Assembly (NCBI GenBank): GCA_004005435.1
Contig: RZWH01000006.1
Coordinates: 165,636 to 229,635, forward strand
Direction: 5' to 3'
Length of the DNA stretch: 64,000 bases
Source: Rhodobacteraceae bacterium CCMM004
GTDB lineage: Bacteria; Pseudomonadota; Alphaproteobacteria; Rhodobacterales; Rhodobacteraceae
In this document: piece by piece, positions 1 through 8,152 of the stretch
Numbering within the stretch: position 1 is the stretch's first letter
How the letters are laid out: every line of letters begins with the position of its first letter
Notes under the pieces: model-generated
Databases searched by the model: none
The model's input: only the letters and a program-made list of their open reading frames with translations
What the model was told of the DNA's origin: nothing
Translations under genes and position numbers: made by a program

Positions 1-278
<278 letters not shown>

Positions 279-284
279 CTAGGC

Positions 285-953
285 ATGAAGTGGACCCTGC
301 CCAACGTCCTGACCGTCCTGCGGCTCCTTGCGGCGCCGGGGGTGGCGATCATGTTTCTCTACTTCACCCGGCCTTGGGCGGACTGGTTCGCTCTGATCCT
401 GTTCGTCAGCGCGGCGATCACCGACTGGTTCGACGGCTACCTCGCCCGCGCGTGGAAGCAGGAGAGCAAGTTCGGTGCGATGCTCGACCCCATTGCGGAC
501 AAGGCGATGGTGGTCATCGCGCTGCTTGTCATCACCGGCTTCTCTGGCATGGATCCGTGGATTCTGTTGCCCGCCACGGTGATCCTGTTCCGCGAGGTGT
601 TCGTCTCGGGGTTGCGCGAGTTCCTGGGCGCCACCGCCGGGACCCTGAAGGTCACCAAGCTGGCCAAGTGGAAGACGACGGCGCAGATGGTGGCGCTGGC
701 GATCCTGTTCGCGCAGGGCATTTTCGTCCACTTCTTCGGAATGCAGAGCTATGGCATGGACCCGGCGCTGGTGGCGGACATCCTGGAGGGGCGCGAGGAG
801 GACGTGCTGGGCCTGGGCTGGAAGTATCAGGGCATGATCTGGACCTGGTGGATCGGGGTGTCGGCGCTGTGGCTGGCGGCGATCCTCACGCTGATCACCG
901 GCTGGGACTATTTCAACAAGGCGCTGCCGCATCTGAGGGAGGAGCCGCGATGA
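285..953 (+). CDS. pgsA: CDP-diacylglycerol--glycerol-3-phosphate 3-phosphatidyltransferase
   Basis: PgsA makes phosphatidylglycerol phosphate from CDP-diacylglycerol and glycerol-3-phosphate at the inner membrane, the committed step to PG and cardiolipin. The 222-residue protein carries the full CDP-alcohol phosphotransferase signature: D47, D50, G51, A54, R55, G64, D68 and D72 with the family spacing. Several hydrophobic membrane segments surround it. Length is normal. Its TGA overlaps the ATG of moaD, so the two are translationally coupled. The pgsA-moaD-moaE order is common in Rhodobacterales. It is divergent from fadH across about 156 bp, where a shared promoter region is expected. Confidence 0.95.
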   Translation: MKWTLPNVLTVLRLLAAPGVAIMFLYFTRPWADWFALILFVSAAITDWFDGYLARAWKQESKFGAMLDPIADKAMVVIALLVITGFSGMDPWILLPATVILFREVFVSGLREFLGATAGTLKVTKLAKWKTTAQMVALAILFAQGIFVHFFGMQSYGMDPALVADILEGREEDVLGLGWKYQGMIWTWWIGVSALWLAAILTLITGWDYFNKALPHLREEPR

Positions 954-1201
954 GCCTCGACGTTCTCTATTTCGCCTGGGTGCGCGAGCGCATCGGTCTG
1001 CCCAAGGAACGGGTAGAGACCGGCGCTGATACCGTGTCGGGGCTGGTCGACGAACTGGTCGCGCGCGAAGAGCGCTATGCCGCCGCCTTTGCCGACCGCA
1101 GCGCTTTGCGCGTGGCGGTGGATCAGGAGCTGGCGGATTTCGACGCGCCGCTGACGGGCGTGCGCGAGGTCGCGTTCTTTCCGCCGATGACGGGCGGCTG
1201 A
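950..1201 (+). CDS. moaD: Molybdopterin synthase sulfur carrier subunit (MoaD)
   Basis: An 83-residue ubiquitin-fold protein beginning MSLDVLYFAWVRERIG and ending in the obligatory Gly-Gly (PPMTGG). That terminus is adenylated and converted to a thiocarboxylate, which donates sulfur to precursor Z (cPMP). The start ATG overlaps the pgsA stop (ATGA), and moaE follows after one base. MoaD and MoaE form the heterotetrameric molybdopterin synthase in the cytoplasm, so the adjacency is functional. The middle of the sequence diverges from the E. coli protein, but length, N-terminal strand and C-terminus all fit. Confidence 0.93.
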   Translation: MSLDVLYFAWVRERIGLPKERVETGADTVSGLVDELVAREERYAAAFADRSALRVAVDQELADFDAPLTGVREVAFFPPMTGG

Positions 1202-1202
1202 G

Positions 1203-1652
1203 ATGGCCGTCCGGGTGCAGGCGGCGCCGTTCGACCTGGGCGCCGAAGTCACGGCCTTTGCCGAGGGGCGGACCGACCTGGGCGCCGTCGTGACCTTCAC
1301 CGGGCTGGTGCGCGCCGACGGCGGCGCCACGGCGATGGAGATCGAGCACTATCCCGGCATGACCGAGCGCGCCATCGCCGCCATCGCCGACGAGGCCGCG
1401 CGGCGCTGGTCGCTGGGCGACGTCCTGGTGATCCACCGCCACGGGCGGATGGCGCCCGGCGAGGCGATCATGATGGTCGCCACCGCCGCCCGCCACCGCG
1501 CCGACGCCTTCGCCGCGGCCGAGTTCCTGATGGACTACCTGAAATCCCGCGCGCCGTTCTGGAAAAAGGAACTGGGCCCCGACGGCGCCGCCTGGGTCGC
1601 GGCCAAGGACGCCGACGAGTCCGCGTTGGAGCGCTGGTCCGGGGGGACTTGA
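1203..1652 (+). CDS. moaE: Molybdopterin synthase catalytic subunit (MoaE)
   Basis: This 149-residue protein matches MoaE in length and motifs. GAVVTFTGLVR lies near residues 28-38, an IEHYPGM segment follows, and the conserved C-terminal stretch RADAFAAAEFLMDYLK is followed by SRAPFWKKE, which carries the active-site lysines. MoaE takes sulfur from the MoaD thiocarboxylate and inserts the dithiolene of molybdopterin. It starts one base after the moaD stop, so both subunits come from one message. Another Moco gene (moaB) lies at about 15.8 kb in this window. Confidence 0.95.
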   Translation: MAVRVQAAPFDLGAEVTAFAEGRTDLGAVVTFTGLVRADGGATAMEIEHYPGMTERAIAAIADEAARRWSLGDVLVIHRHGRMAPGEAIMMVATAARHRADAFAAAEFLMDYLKSRAPFWKKELGPDGAAWVAAKDADESALERWSGGT

Positions 1653-1742
1653 CGCGCCGAGGGGCGCCTCCCATCTGCGCTCAGGCCCGTGCGCGCCCGT
1701 CCGCGCGAGCCGTCAGTTGACCCGTCGGGCTTGGCTCTCAGC

Positions 1743-2666
1743 ATGTCTGTCGTCTTCGTCATTGCCGGGCTGGCGCTGCTCCTCCTCGGCGGGCATTTCC
1801 TGGTGGGGGCGGCCGTCGCTCTGGCGACCCGCCTCGGCCTCTCGCCGCTGTTCATCGGGCTCACGGTGGTGGGGTTCGGCACCTCGGCGCCGGAACTCGC
1901 CGCCAGCATCAGCGCCGCGCTGGCCGGCGCGCCGGGGATCGCCGTCGGCAACGTCGTCGGCTCGAACATCGCCAACATCCTGCTGATCCTGGGGCTCTCG
2001 GCGCTCCTGGCGCCCATCGCGGTGGGACAGGCGGCGTTCCTGCGCGATGCCGCGGCTCTGACAGCAGCGACGCTCGGGACGGCCGCGGTGCTGGCCACGG
2101 GCGTCGTCGGTCCGGTCGCAGGCGGAGCCGCCCTGGCGCTCCTCGCCCTCTACCTGATCGCCACGGCCCGCAGCGAGCGCGGCGCCTCGGCCGAGGCCGA
2201 GGTGCCGGGCGACACCTCGCTGACCCGCGCCGTGGGCGGGTTCGTCCTGGGGCTGGGCGGCATCCTGGCGGGGGCGCGACTGACCGTGGACGGGGCGACG
2301 GACCTCGCCGCCCAGGCCGGGATCTCCGAAGCCGTCATCGGCCTGACCGTCGTGGCCGTGGGCACATCCCTGCCCGAACTGGTGACGTCGGTGGTCGCTG
2401 CCCGCCGTGGCGCCGGCGCAGTGGCGCTGGGCAATGTGCTGGGCAGCAACATCTTCAACCTCCTCGGCATCCTCGGGGCCACCGCGCTGGTCGCGCCGCT
2501 GACGGTGCCGGACGGCATGGGCCGCGACATCGTCGCGATGATCGCGGCCACCGCCCTGATGATCTGGGTCGCGCGCAGCGGCCACACGATCACCCGGGCC
2601 GAAGGCGGGGTGATGGTCGGGCTCTATGCGGCGTATCTGGGGTGGTTGGCGGTCCAGGCTCTCTGA
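1743..2666 (+). CDS. Calcium/sodium antiporter (YrbG/CaCA family)
   Basis: A 307-residue membrane protein made of two homologous halves, as in the Ca2+/cation antiporter superfamily. The first alpha-repeat carries GTSAPEL (about residues 46-52) followed by GNVVGSNIANI. The second carries GTSLPEL (near residue 205) followed by GNVLGSNIFN. These are the ion-binding repeats. About ten hydrophobic helices are visible. I chose the ATG at 1743 because it opens directly on the first membrane helix. An in-frame start at 1689 would add a basic, non-hydrophobic leader unlike the family. The transported ion is inferred from the family. Confidence 0.88.
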   Translation: MSVVFVIAGLALLLLGGHFLVGAAVALATRLGLSPLFIGLTVVGFGTSAPELAASISAALAGAPGIAVGNVVGSNIANILLILGLSALLAPIAVGQAAFLRDAAALTAATLGTAAVLATGVVGPVAGGAALALLALYLIATARSERGASAEAEVPGDTSLTRAVGGFVLGLGGILAGARLTVDGATDLAAQAGISEAVIGLTVVAVGTSLPELVTSVVAARRGAGAVALGNVLGSNIFNLLGILGATALVAPLTVPDGMGRDIVAMIAATALMIWVARSGHTITRAEGGVMVGLYAAYLGWLAVQAL

Positions 2667-2672
2667 GGCCGG

Positions 2673-3002
2673 TCAGGCGGTCTGGTTGATCCGCTCGACA
2701 TAGGCGCGCAGCTCTTCGGCCTCCTGCCGGGCCGAGCGCAACCCGTCCATGGCCGCGCGCAACTCGGCCTCGGTCTGGCTGAGCTGCGTGGCCATGTCGC
2801 TCTCGCGCCCTTGCAGATAGGCGATGGCCTGGTCGCGGGCGTCCTCGGCCTCGTGAAGGGCCTGCGCCATCTTGTCCAACTCGCCGATGTCAGCCTGGCT
2901 CACCCGGGTCAGACGGTGCACGAGCCAGCAGGCGAACCAGCCCAGCATGAATGCGACGAACAGGATGACGGCGGTGACCAGGATGAACTCGGCGCGGTTC
3001 AT
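2673..3002 (-). CDS. Small membrane-anchored coiled-coil protein, unknown function
   Basis: A 109-residue protein with one strong N-terminal transmembrane helix (about residues 7-30, LVTAVILFVAFMLGWFACWL). It is followed by a long, charged, heptad-like helix rich in Glu, Ala, Gln and Arg (residues 40-105) that looks like a coiled coil. Its ATG overlaps the stop of the upstream OmpA-family gene (ATGA), so the two are co-translated and probably act together in the envelope. I do not recognise a named family. Orientation of the coiled coil (cytoplasm or periplasm) cannot be decided from sequence alone. Confidence 0.75.
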   Translation of the reverse strand: MNRAEFILVTAVILFVAFMLGWFACWLVHRLTRVSQADIGELDKMAQALHEAEDARDQAIAYLQGRESDMATQLSQTEAELRAAMDGLRSARQEAEELRAYVERINQTA

Positions 3003-4909
3003 TCCGCCGCCTCCTCGGCGCCGTCGCCGTCGTCCTCAGTATCCTGCGCCGGGGTCTCGTCGGCGGGCGCGTCGGCCGCGGCCGTCTCTTCCTCGGGCTC
3101 GGGGGGGATCATGGTGAACTCGATCCGCCGGTTCGCCTCGCGCCCCTCCTCGGTGCCGTTGTCGGCGATCGGGTCGGCCTCGCCATAGCCCTTGGCGATG
3201 AGGTTGCCCGTCAGCACCCGCCGCGCCGCCAGAGCGGTCAGCACCGCCTCGGCGCGGGCCTGGCTCAGCTCCAGGTTCATGCTCTCGCGCCCCTGGCTGT
3301 CGGTGTAACCCGCGATCTCCATCCGCACGTCCTCGCAGGTTCGCATCAGTTCGGCGATACGGTCGAGCGTCTCGCGCGCCTCGGCGTCGATGGTGGCCGC
3401 GCCGGGGTCGAAAGTGATCTTCTTGGCCCGGACCGCCTGGTTGATCTGCGCCACACACTCCTCGGGCGTCGGGAGGCCGAGGAGCGGGTCCAGCGTCTTG
3501 TCATAGTTCACCCGGATGTCCATCGACACGGTCTCGTCCAACTGCGGCGACAGGAGGCGCGCGATCTCGGACCGCGCCTCGGCATTGCCGCTGGTGCCGG
3601 AGATTTCCACCGCCGTCTCGGTCACCGTCACCGCGCCGTTGTGCAGCAGCGACAGGGCGCTCAGCCCGGCCAGCAGGCGGGGCGACCAGCCGTCGGGCAC
3701 CGCGTCGTTGACACGGGTGCCGTTCGACACCGTGTCTACGCCGAAGAGCGACTTGGCAAAGGTTTCGAGCGCGGTATGGGCGCGCGGGTCCGCCACCCGG
3801 CCGCGCAACTGCACCTGGCCCTCGGGGCTGCGTGTGGCGACGAACTCGGCCGGGGCCAAGGCGCCCTCGGCAGCTTCGGGCTTGGGCAGGTTGGCGGTGA
3901 GAGAGAACCCCTCGGGCAGCGCCGCCTGGAGCGTCGCCACGGCGGTGTCGAACGCGGTCTCGTCCGTGCCCTGCACGGCAGTCAGCACCACGTCGGCGTC
4001 CGAAAGCGTGATCGAGCCCGCGCCCAGCTCGGCCACCGCCTCGATCCCCGCCGAGGCTGCGGCGGGCCAGTCCGGCCCCGGCACGCCCAGTCCGATGGTG
4101 CAGTCGGCGTCCCGCGGCGCCCCGGCGCCGCTCGCCGAAGCGAGGATCGCCCGCTTGCCCGTCTCGGTCGCCGCCGAGCAGGCGTCGAACCGCGCCCCGT
4201 CCCCGTCGATGACGAACCGCAGGGTAAAGGGCGTGATCACCGGTCGCGGCGCGGCGATGTCCAGACCCAACTCCACCCCGTCCGGGGCGGCGCGGGCGAG
4301 GCGGGTCTCCCACGCGCGCTTTTCCGCCTCGCTCTCGGCCATGGTCTTGATCGACACACGGTCGGCGGCGATGGAGATCTTGGACCGCTCCAGGTCGCCC
4401 AGTGCCTCCACGGCGAAGGCGAATGCGGCGTCCCAGCCGTCAGGCGGCGGAAACGGCGCCGTCTCCAACAGGTCCGTGATCGGCGTCTCGAAGGCGACCC
4501 GCGCCACGTCCTCCATCAGCGCCTGACGGTCGAGCGACGCCGGGATCAGCCCGATCAACGAGATGCCGTCGTCTCCGCGCAGCATCTCGATGGCGAACCG
4601 GGGGGGCGCCACCGGCTCTTGCTGGGCGACGGCCATGGCGTCGATCACGCGGGCCGGATCGACCCTCTCGCCCGCCACCGACAGCACGCGGAACCGCGTC
4701 GCCTCGTCCGGGGCGGTGCCCTGGAGGTGCACTTGCAGGCCGTCCGCCGTCACGTCGGCCCAAGTGTGCCCCTCGGCGTCGAGCGCGCCGTCCACGTCCT
4801 GGACCGAGCGGCGCTCGATCTCGGTGACGGCGACGCTGGCGGCATAGACCGACGCGCCGGCGGCGGCCGCGATGCAGATCAGGCTGGGCAAGAGGGCGTT
4901 CAGACGCAT
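2999..4909 (-). CDS. OmpA-family envelope protein with BON-like repeats
   Basis: A 636-residue protein. Residues 1-28 form a signal peptide or anchor (MRLNALLPSLICIAAAAGAS). A long middle region follows with repeated blocks of the pattern hydrophobic-strand, G-x-x-x-D, resembling BON-type lipid- or envelope-binding domains. Residues about 495-600 are a C-terminal OmpA domain with GYTDSQG, LSQARAEAV and GYGEADPIADN, where the Asp and Arg that bind diaminopimelate are kept. The last 35 residues are an acidic low-complexity tail. The protein is probably periplasmic or peptidoglycan-bound. It is co-transcribed with the coiled-coil gene downstream. The number of BON-like units needs a profile search. 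Confidence 0.85.
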   Translation of the reverse strand: MRLNALLPSLICIAAAAGASVYAASVAVTEIERRSVQDVDGALDAEGHTWADVTADGLQVHLQGTAPDEATRFRVLSVAGERVDPARVIDAMAVAQQEPVAPPRFAIEMLRGDDGISLIGLIPASLDRQALMEDVARVAFETPITDLLETAPFPPPDGWDAAFAFAVEALGDLERSKISIAADRVSIKTMAESEAEKRAWETRLARAAPDGVELGLDIAAPRPVITPFTLRFVIDGDGARFDACSAATETGKRAILASASGAGAPRDADCTIGLGVPGPDWPAAASAGIEAVAELGAGSITLSDADVVLTAVQGTDETAFDTAVATLQAALPEGFSLTANLPKPEAAEGALAPAEFVATRSPEGQVQLRGRVADPRAHTALETFAKSLFGVDTVSNGTRVNDAVPDGWSPRLLAGLSALSLLHNGAVTVTETAVEISGTSGNAEARSEIARLLSPQLDETVSMDIRVNYDKTLDPLLGLPTPEECVAQINQAVRAKKITFDPGAATIDAEARETLDRIAELMRTCEDVRMEIAGYTDSQGRESMNLELSQARAEAVLTALAARRVLTGNLIAKGYGEADPIADNGTEEGREANRRIEFTMIPPEPEEETAAADAPADETPAQDTEDDGDGAEEAAE

Positions 4910-5018
4910 GGAGGGCTCTCGCGGCTGTGGCTCGGTGAGGGTGTGTAGCGTCGGCCTCGGTCCGGCGCAATCGCTCCGCCCCCCGGGGGGGCCGCGCCGG
5001 CGAAGGTCCGCACGGCGC

Positions 5019-5996
5019 TCACCCCGCCGCCACGGCCGCCACGGCCGCCGCGGCCAGCAGGGCGGCGGCGATCAGTCCCGCGTCGCGGTTCGCGCGAAAG
5101 AGGCGCAGGCAGTTCTCGGGATCGCCGGTGTCGAGCCGCCCGAGCTGCCACGCCATGTGCCACCCCATCGCCCACGGTGCCGCCAGGCCCAGCGCCAGCG
5201 CCAGGGGATTGCGGCCCGGGATCAGCGCGACCGCCACCGCCGCCGTCATGAAAAGGACGGTCGCCACGAGGAATCCGCGCAGCCAGACCCGGCTGCGGGC
5301 GCCAAATAGGCGGGCGGTGGACTTGACCCCGATGAGGGCGTCGTCCTCGGTGTCCTGGTGGGCGTAGATGGTGTCGTAGAACAAGGTCCAGGCGATCCCG
5401 GCGGCATAGAGCAGGACGGCGGCGGGTGGCACGGTCCCGGTATGGGCCGCCCAAGCCAGCAGCGCGCCCCAGTTGAACGCCAGGCCCAAAAACACCTGCG
5501 GCCACCAGGTAAAGCGCTTGGCGAAGGGGTAGATGCACACCAGCGCCAGGGACCCGACCCCGAGCGCGATGGCCATGGGATGGAACGTCACCAGGATGGC
5601 GAACGCGATCAGCGCCTGGACCGCCAGCCAGACCAGCGCGCCGCGGACGCCCACCTGTCCCGACGGGATCGGGCGCGAGCGGGTGCGCGCCACGGCGGCG
5701 TCGAAGTCGCGGTCGGTGATATCGTTCCACGTGCACCCCGCGCCGCGCATCAGCCACGCGCCGATGCCGCAGCCCACCGCGATCCACGCATCGCCCGGCC
5801 CCGCGCGCCCGTCGGCGGCGATGGCCAGCGCCAGGCCCCACCAGCACGGGATCAGCAACAGCCATGTGCCGATGGGTCGGTCCGCCCGGCTCAACCGCAG
5901 ATAGGGGCGGGCGGGCGGCGGCGCCAGCCGGTCGACCCAGTTGCCCTTGACGGCATCGGCGACCTGCCCTTGTGTCGGGCGCGTGACCTCGGCCAT
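5019..5996 (-). CDS. ubiA: 4-hydroxybenzoate polyprenyltransferase
   Basis: UbiA attaches the polyprenyl chain to 4-hydroxybenzoate in ubiquinone synthesis at the inner membrane. The 325-residue protein shows the first aspartate-rich motif N91-D92-x2-D95-x-D97-x-D99 and the second, YDTIYAHQDTEDD, near residue 210, within multiple hydrophobic helices. RADRPIGTWLLL is a typical UbiA opening. I chose the ATG at 5994-5996. A longer reading would run through rsmE on the other strand. The start lies only 12 bp from the rsmE start in the opposite direction, so each promoter must lie within or very near the other gene. Confidence 0.94.
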   Translation of the reverse strand: MAEVTRPTQGQVADAVKGNWVDRLAPPPARPYLRLSRADRPIGTWLLLIPCWWGLALAIAADGRAGPGDAWIAVGCGIGAWLMRGAGCTWNDITDRDFDAAVARTRSRPIPSGQVGVRGALVWLAVQALIAFAILVTFHPMAIALGVGSLALVCIYPFAKRFTWWPQVFLGLAFNWGALLAWAAHTGTVPPAAVLLYAAGIAWTLFYDTIYAHQDTEDDALIGVKSTARLFGARSRVWLRGFLVATVLFMTAAVAVALIPGRNPLALALGLAAPWAMGWHMAWQLGRLDTGDPENCLRLFRANRDAGLIAAALLAAAAVAAVAAG

Positions 5997-6008
5997 CCCG
6001 GAACCCCC

Positions 6009-6731
6009 ATGTCCGCCACCATCCGCCTCCATGTAGAGCACGACCTCGCGCCGGGACAAGCCGTGCCGCTGACGCAGGCGCAGGCGCGCTACCTCTTCGC
6101 GGTGATGCGGCTGGGGGTCGGCGACGGGCTGCGCCTGTTCAACTCGCGCGACGGCGAGTTCGCGGCCGAGGTGGCCGAGGCGGGCAAGCGCGGCGGCGCC
6201 CTGGCTGTGGGCGCGTGCACGGCGCCGTTGCGCCGGCCGCCGGATCTGTGGCTGCTGTTCGCGCCGATCAAGAAGACGCGCACCGACTTCATCGTCGAAA
6301 AGGCGGCGGAGCTGGGCGCCGCCCGCATCTGCCCGGTGCAGACCGACCACACCAACGCCGAACGGATCCGGCGCGACCGGCTCCAGGCGCACGCGGTGGA
6401 GGCGGCCGAGCAATGCGGCGGCACGTTCGTGCCGGAGGTCGCCGATCTGGCGCCGCTCCGCCGGGTGCTGGACCGCTGGCCGGCCGAGCGCAGGCTCCTG
6501 TTCTGCGACGAGACCCGCGCGGGCGCCCATGCGTCCCTCGCCGGGGCGCCGCGAGGACCGTGGGCGGTGTTGATCGGGCCAGAAGGCGGGTTTTCGGACC
6601 GCGAACGCGGCGTGCTCGGGGCGCTGCCCCAGGCGTGGCCGGTGGCGCTCGGCCCCCGGATCCTGCGCGCCGACACCGCCGCGGTGGCGGCGCTGGCCAT
6701 GTGGCAGGCGGCGTTGGGGGACTGGGGGTGA
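6009..6731 (+). CDS. rsmE: 16S rRNA (uracil-1498-N3)-methyltransferase
   Basis: RsmE methylates N3 of U1498 in 16S rRNA using S-adenosylmethionine. The 240-residue SPOUT-family protein contains the deep-knot motifs IGPEGGFS (near residue 190) and LGPRILRADTA (near 216), and it has the N-terminal PUA-like domain with QARYLFAVMRLGVGD. The ATG at 6009 gives the normal length and N-terminus. Its stop overlaps the GTG of the downstream acetyltransferase gene, so it heads a short operon. The gene is head to head with ubiA. Confidence 0.94.
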   Translation: MSATIRLHVEHDLAPGQAVPLTQAQARYLFAVMRLGVGDGLRLFNSRDGEFAAEVAEAGKRGGALAVGACTAPLRRPPDLWLLFAPIKKTRTDFIVEKAAELGAARICPVQTDHTNAERIRRDRLQAHAVEAAEQCGGTFVPEVADLAPLRRVLDRWPAERRLLFCDETRAGAHASLAGAPRGPWAVLIGPEGGFSDRERGVLGALPQAWPVALGPRILRADTAAVAALAMWQAALGDWG

Positions 6732-7591
6732 GCGGGGGCTGGAGGCGGCTCCGGGCGGACGATCTTCCGGGTGTGGAGGCGTTCCTGGCCGAGCACATCC
6801 AGTCGTCGATCTTTACCCTTGTGAACCTGCGCGATCATGGGCTCGACGGGACCGACGCCCGCGCAGTGGCCCTGTGGGGCTGCGACGGCGCCGACGGCCC
6901 CGCCGGCGTTTTGGCGGTCACGCGCGAGGGGATGCTCCTGCCCCAGATCCCGGTGCGCAACGCCGCTCTGGCGCGCGCGCTCGGCGGCGCGCTCGCCGGA
7001 CGGCCGCTCGTCGGCGCCATCGGAGATGCCGACCAGGTGCGCTGCCTGCTCCTCGCGCTCGGCCTGGACCGCGCGCCGACCCGCATCGACGCCGACGACC
7101 CCGCCTTCCGTCTCGATCTCGACGCGCTCGCCCTGCCGCCTGGGCCGGAGGTCGCGTTGGAGCCCGCTGGGACCGGGAACAGCGAGGTCCTCGCCCGTTT
7201 TCGCAGCGCCTATCACCGGGAGGTTCTGGGGACCCCCGCGGCGGACGCCGATGCGGCGGCCCGCGCCGATGTCGCCCGATTTCTGACCGGCGATAGCTAC
7301 CGCCTCCTGCACCGGGGCGGCCGCGCCCTGGGCATGACCGGGATCAATGCGACCTGGGGGGACACCGTCCAGGTCGGTGGCGTCTACGTCCGGCCCGAGG
7401 AGCGCGGGCGCGGGATCGCCCGCCGGGCGGTGGGTCTGCACCTGGCCGAGGTCCGCGCGGCGGGGGCGCGGCGGGCAATCCTTTTCGCCTCCGGCGACGC
7501 GGCCGCGCGCGCCTATCGGGCGCTGGGTTTCGAACCCGCGGGCACGATCGCGATGGTCCTTTTCGACGGCCCGCAGAGGGTGCCGGAGTGA
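6728..7591 (+). CDS. GNAT-family N-acetyltransferase
   Basis: A 287-residue protein starting at a GTG that overlaps the rsmE stop (GTGA). The C-terminal third is a GNAT fold: GGVYVRPEERGRGIARRAVG around residues 217-236 is the acetyl-CoA binding motif A (R/Q-x2-G-x-G/A), and ARAYRALGFEPAG closes the domain. The N-terminal half, with FTLVNLRDHGLDG, is an accessory domain seen in some two-domain GNAT proteins. The substrate cannot be deduced. It overlaps the next gene by 4 bp and belongs to the rsmE-GNAT-membrane protein unit upstream of gshA. Confidence 0.85.
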   Translation: MSGGWRRLRADDLPGVEAFLAEHIQSSIFTLVNLRDHGLDGTDARAVALWGCDGADGPAGVLAVTREGMLLPQIPVRNAALARALGGALAGRPLVGAIGDADQVRCLLLALGLDRAPTRIDADDPAFRLDLDALALPPGPEVALEPAGTGNSEVLARFRSAYHREVLGTPAADADAAARADVARFLTGDSYRLLHRGGRALGMTGINATWGDTVQVGGVYVRPEERGRGIARRAVGLHLAEVRAAGARRAILFASGDAAARAYRALGFEPAGTIAMVLFDGPQRVPE

Positions 7592-8091
7592 GCTTTGTCC
7601 GGCCCGAGGCGGCGGCCGCGCTCCGCCGTTGGCGCGAGGCGGCGGCGGGCGCGGCCCTGGCGGCGCTGGGCGTCTGGGGCATGGCGGGGCCCGGAGGTCT
7701 GCTCTTTTGGATCGGCGGCGCGGCGGCGCTCGCCGGTCTGGCTCTGGTGGCCGTGGGGGTGCAGAGGGGCCGGTTCCGCACCGGCGGAGAGGGCCCGGGG
7801 GTGGTGCGGGTGGTCGAGGGGCAGTTGGCCTATTTCGGGCCTCTGGGGGGCGGCATCGTCGCCATCGCCGACCTGACCCGCGTGGCGGCAGGCGCCGGAC
7901 TCTGGCACCTGAGCGCCCGGGACGGCACCCGCCTGGGCATTCCGATGGAGGCGGCCGGCGCGGAGGCTCTGTTCGACGTCTTCGCCCGTCTCCCCGGCCT
8001 GGCGCCGCGGGACGTCCTGGAGGCCAAGACGGCGCCGCGGACCGACGGCCTGCGCGTGCTGTGGCAGGCCGAGGCACCGCGGCTGCATTGA
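7588..8091 (+). CDS. Conserved membrane protein, unknown function
   Basis: A 167-residue protein with two adjacent hydrophobic helices near the N-terminus (about residues 18-60, rich in Ala, Gly and Leu). A soluble domain follows (residues 65-167) with short beta-strand-like blocks such as VVRVVEGQLAYFGP and GLWHLSARDGTRLGIP, which resembles a small PH-like or barrel fold. It overlaps the GNAT gene by 4 bp and sits 61 bp upstream of gshA. I recognise no named family. Being the last member of the rsmE operon, it is probably conserved only in the Rhodobacterales. Confidence 0.7.
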   Translation: MSFVRPEAAAALRRWREAAAGAALAALGVWGMAGPGGLLFWIGGAAALAGLALVAVGVQRGRFRTGGEGPGVVRVVEGQLAYFGPLGGGIVAIADLTRVAAGAGLWHLSARDGTRLGIPMEAAGAEALFDVFARLPGLAPRDVLEAKTAPRTDGLRVLWQAEAPRLH

Positions 8092-8152
8092 CTTCACCCT
8101 CCGAACCTTTCACCAACCGGCGCATCGCGGCGGTCAGAGAGGTGCCCCAGCC

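Noticed and set aside
7588..8091. Assignment of the membrane protein after the GNAT gene to a named transporter family
   Set aside because: Only two helices and a small soluble domain; no family motif seen.
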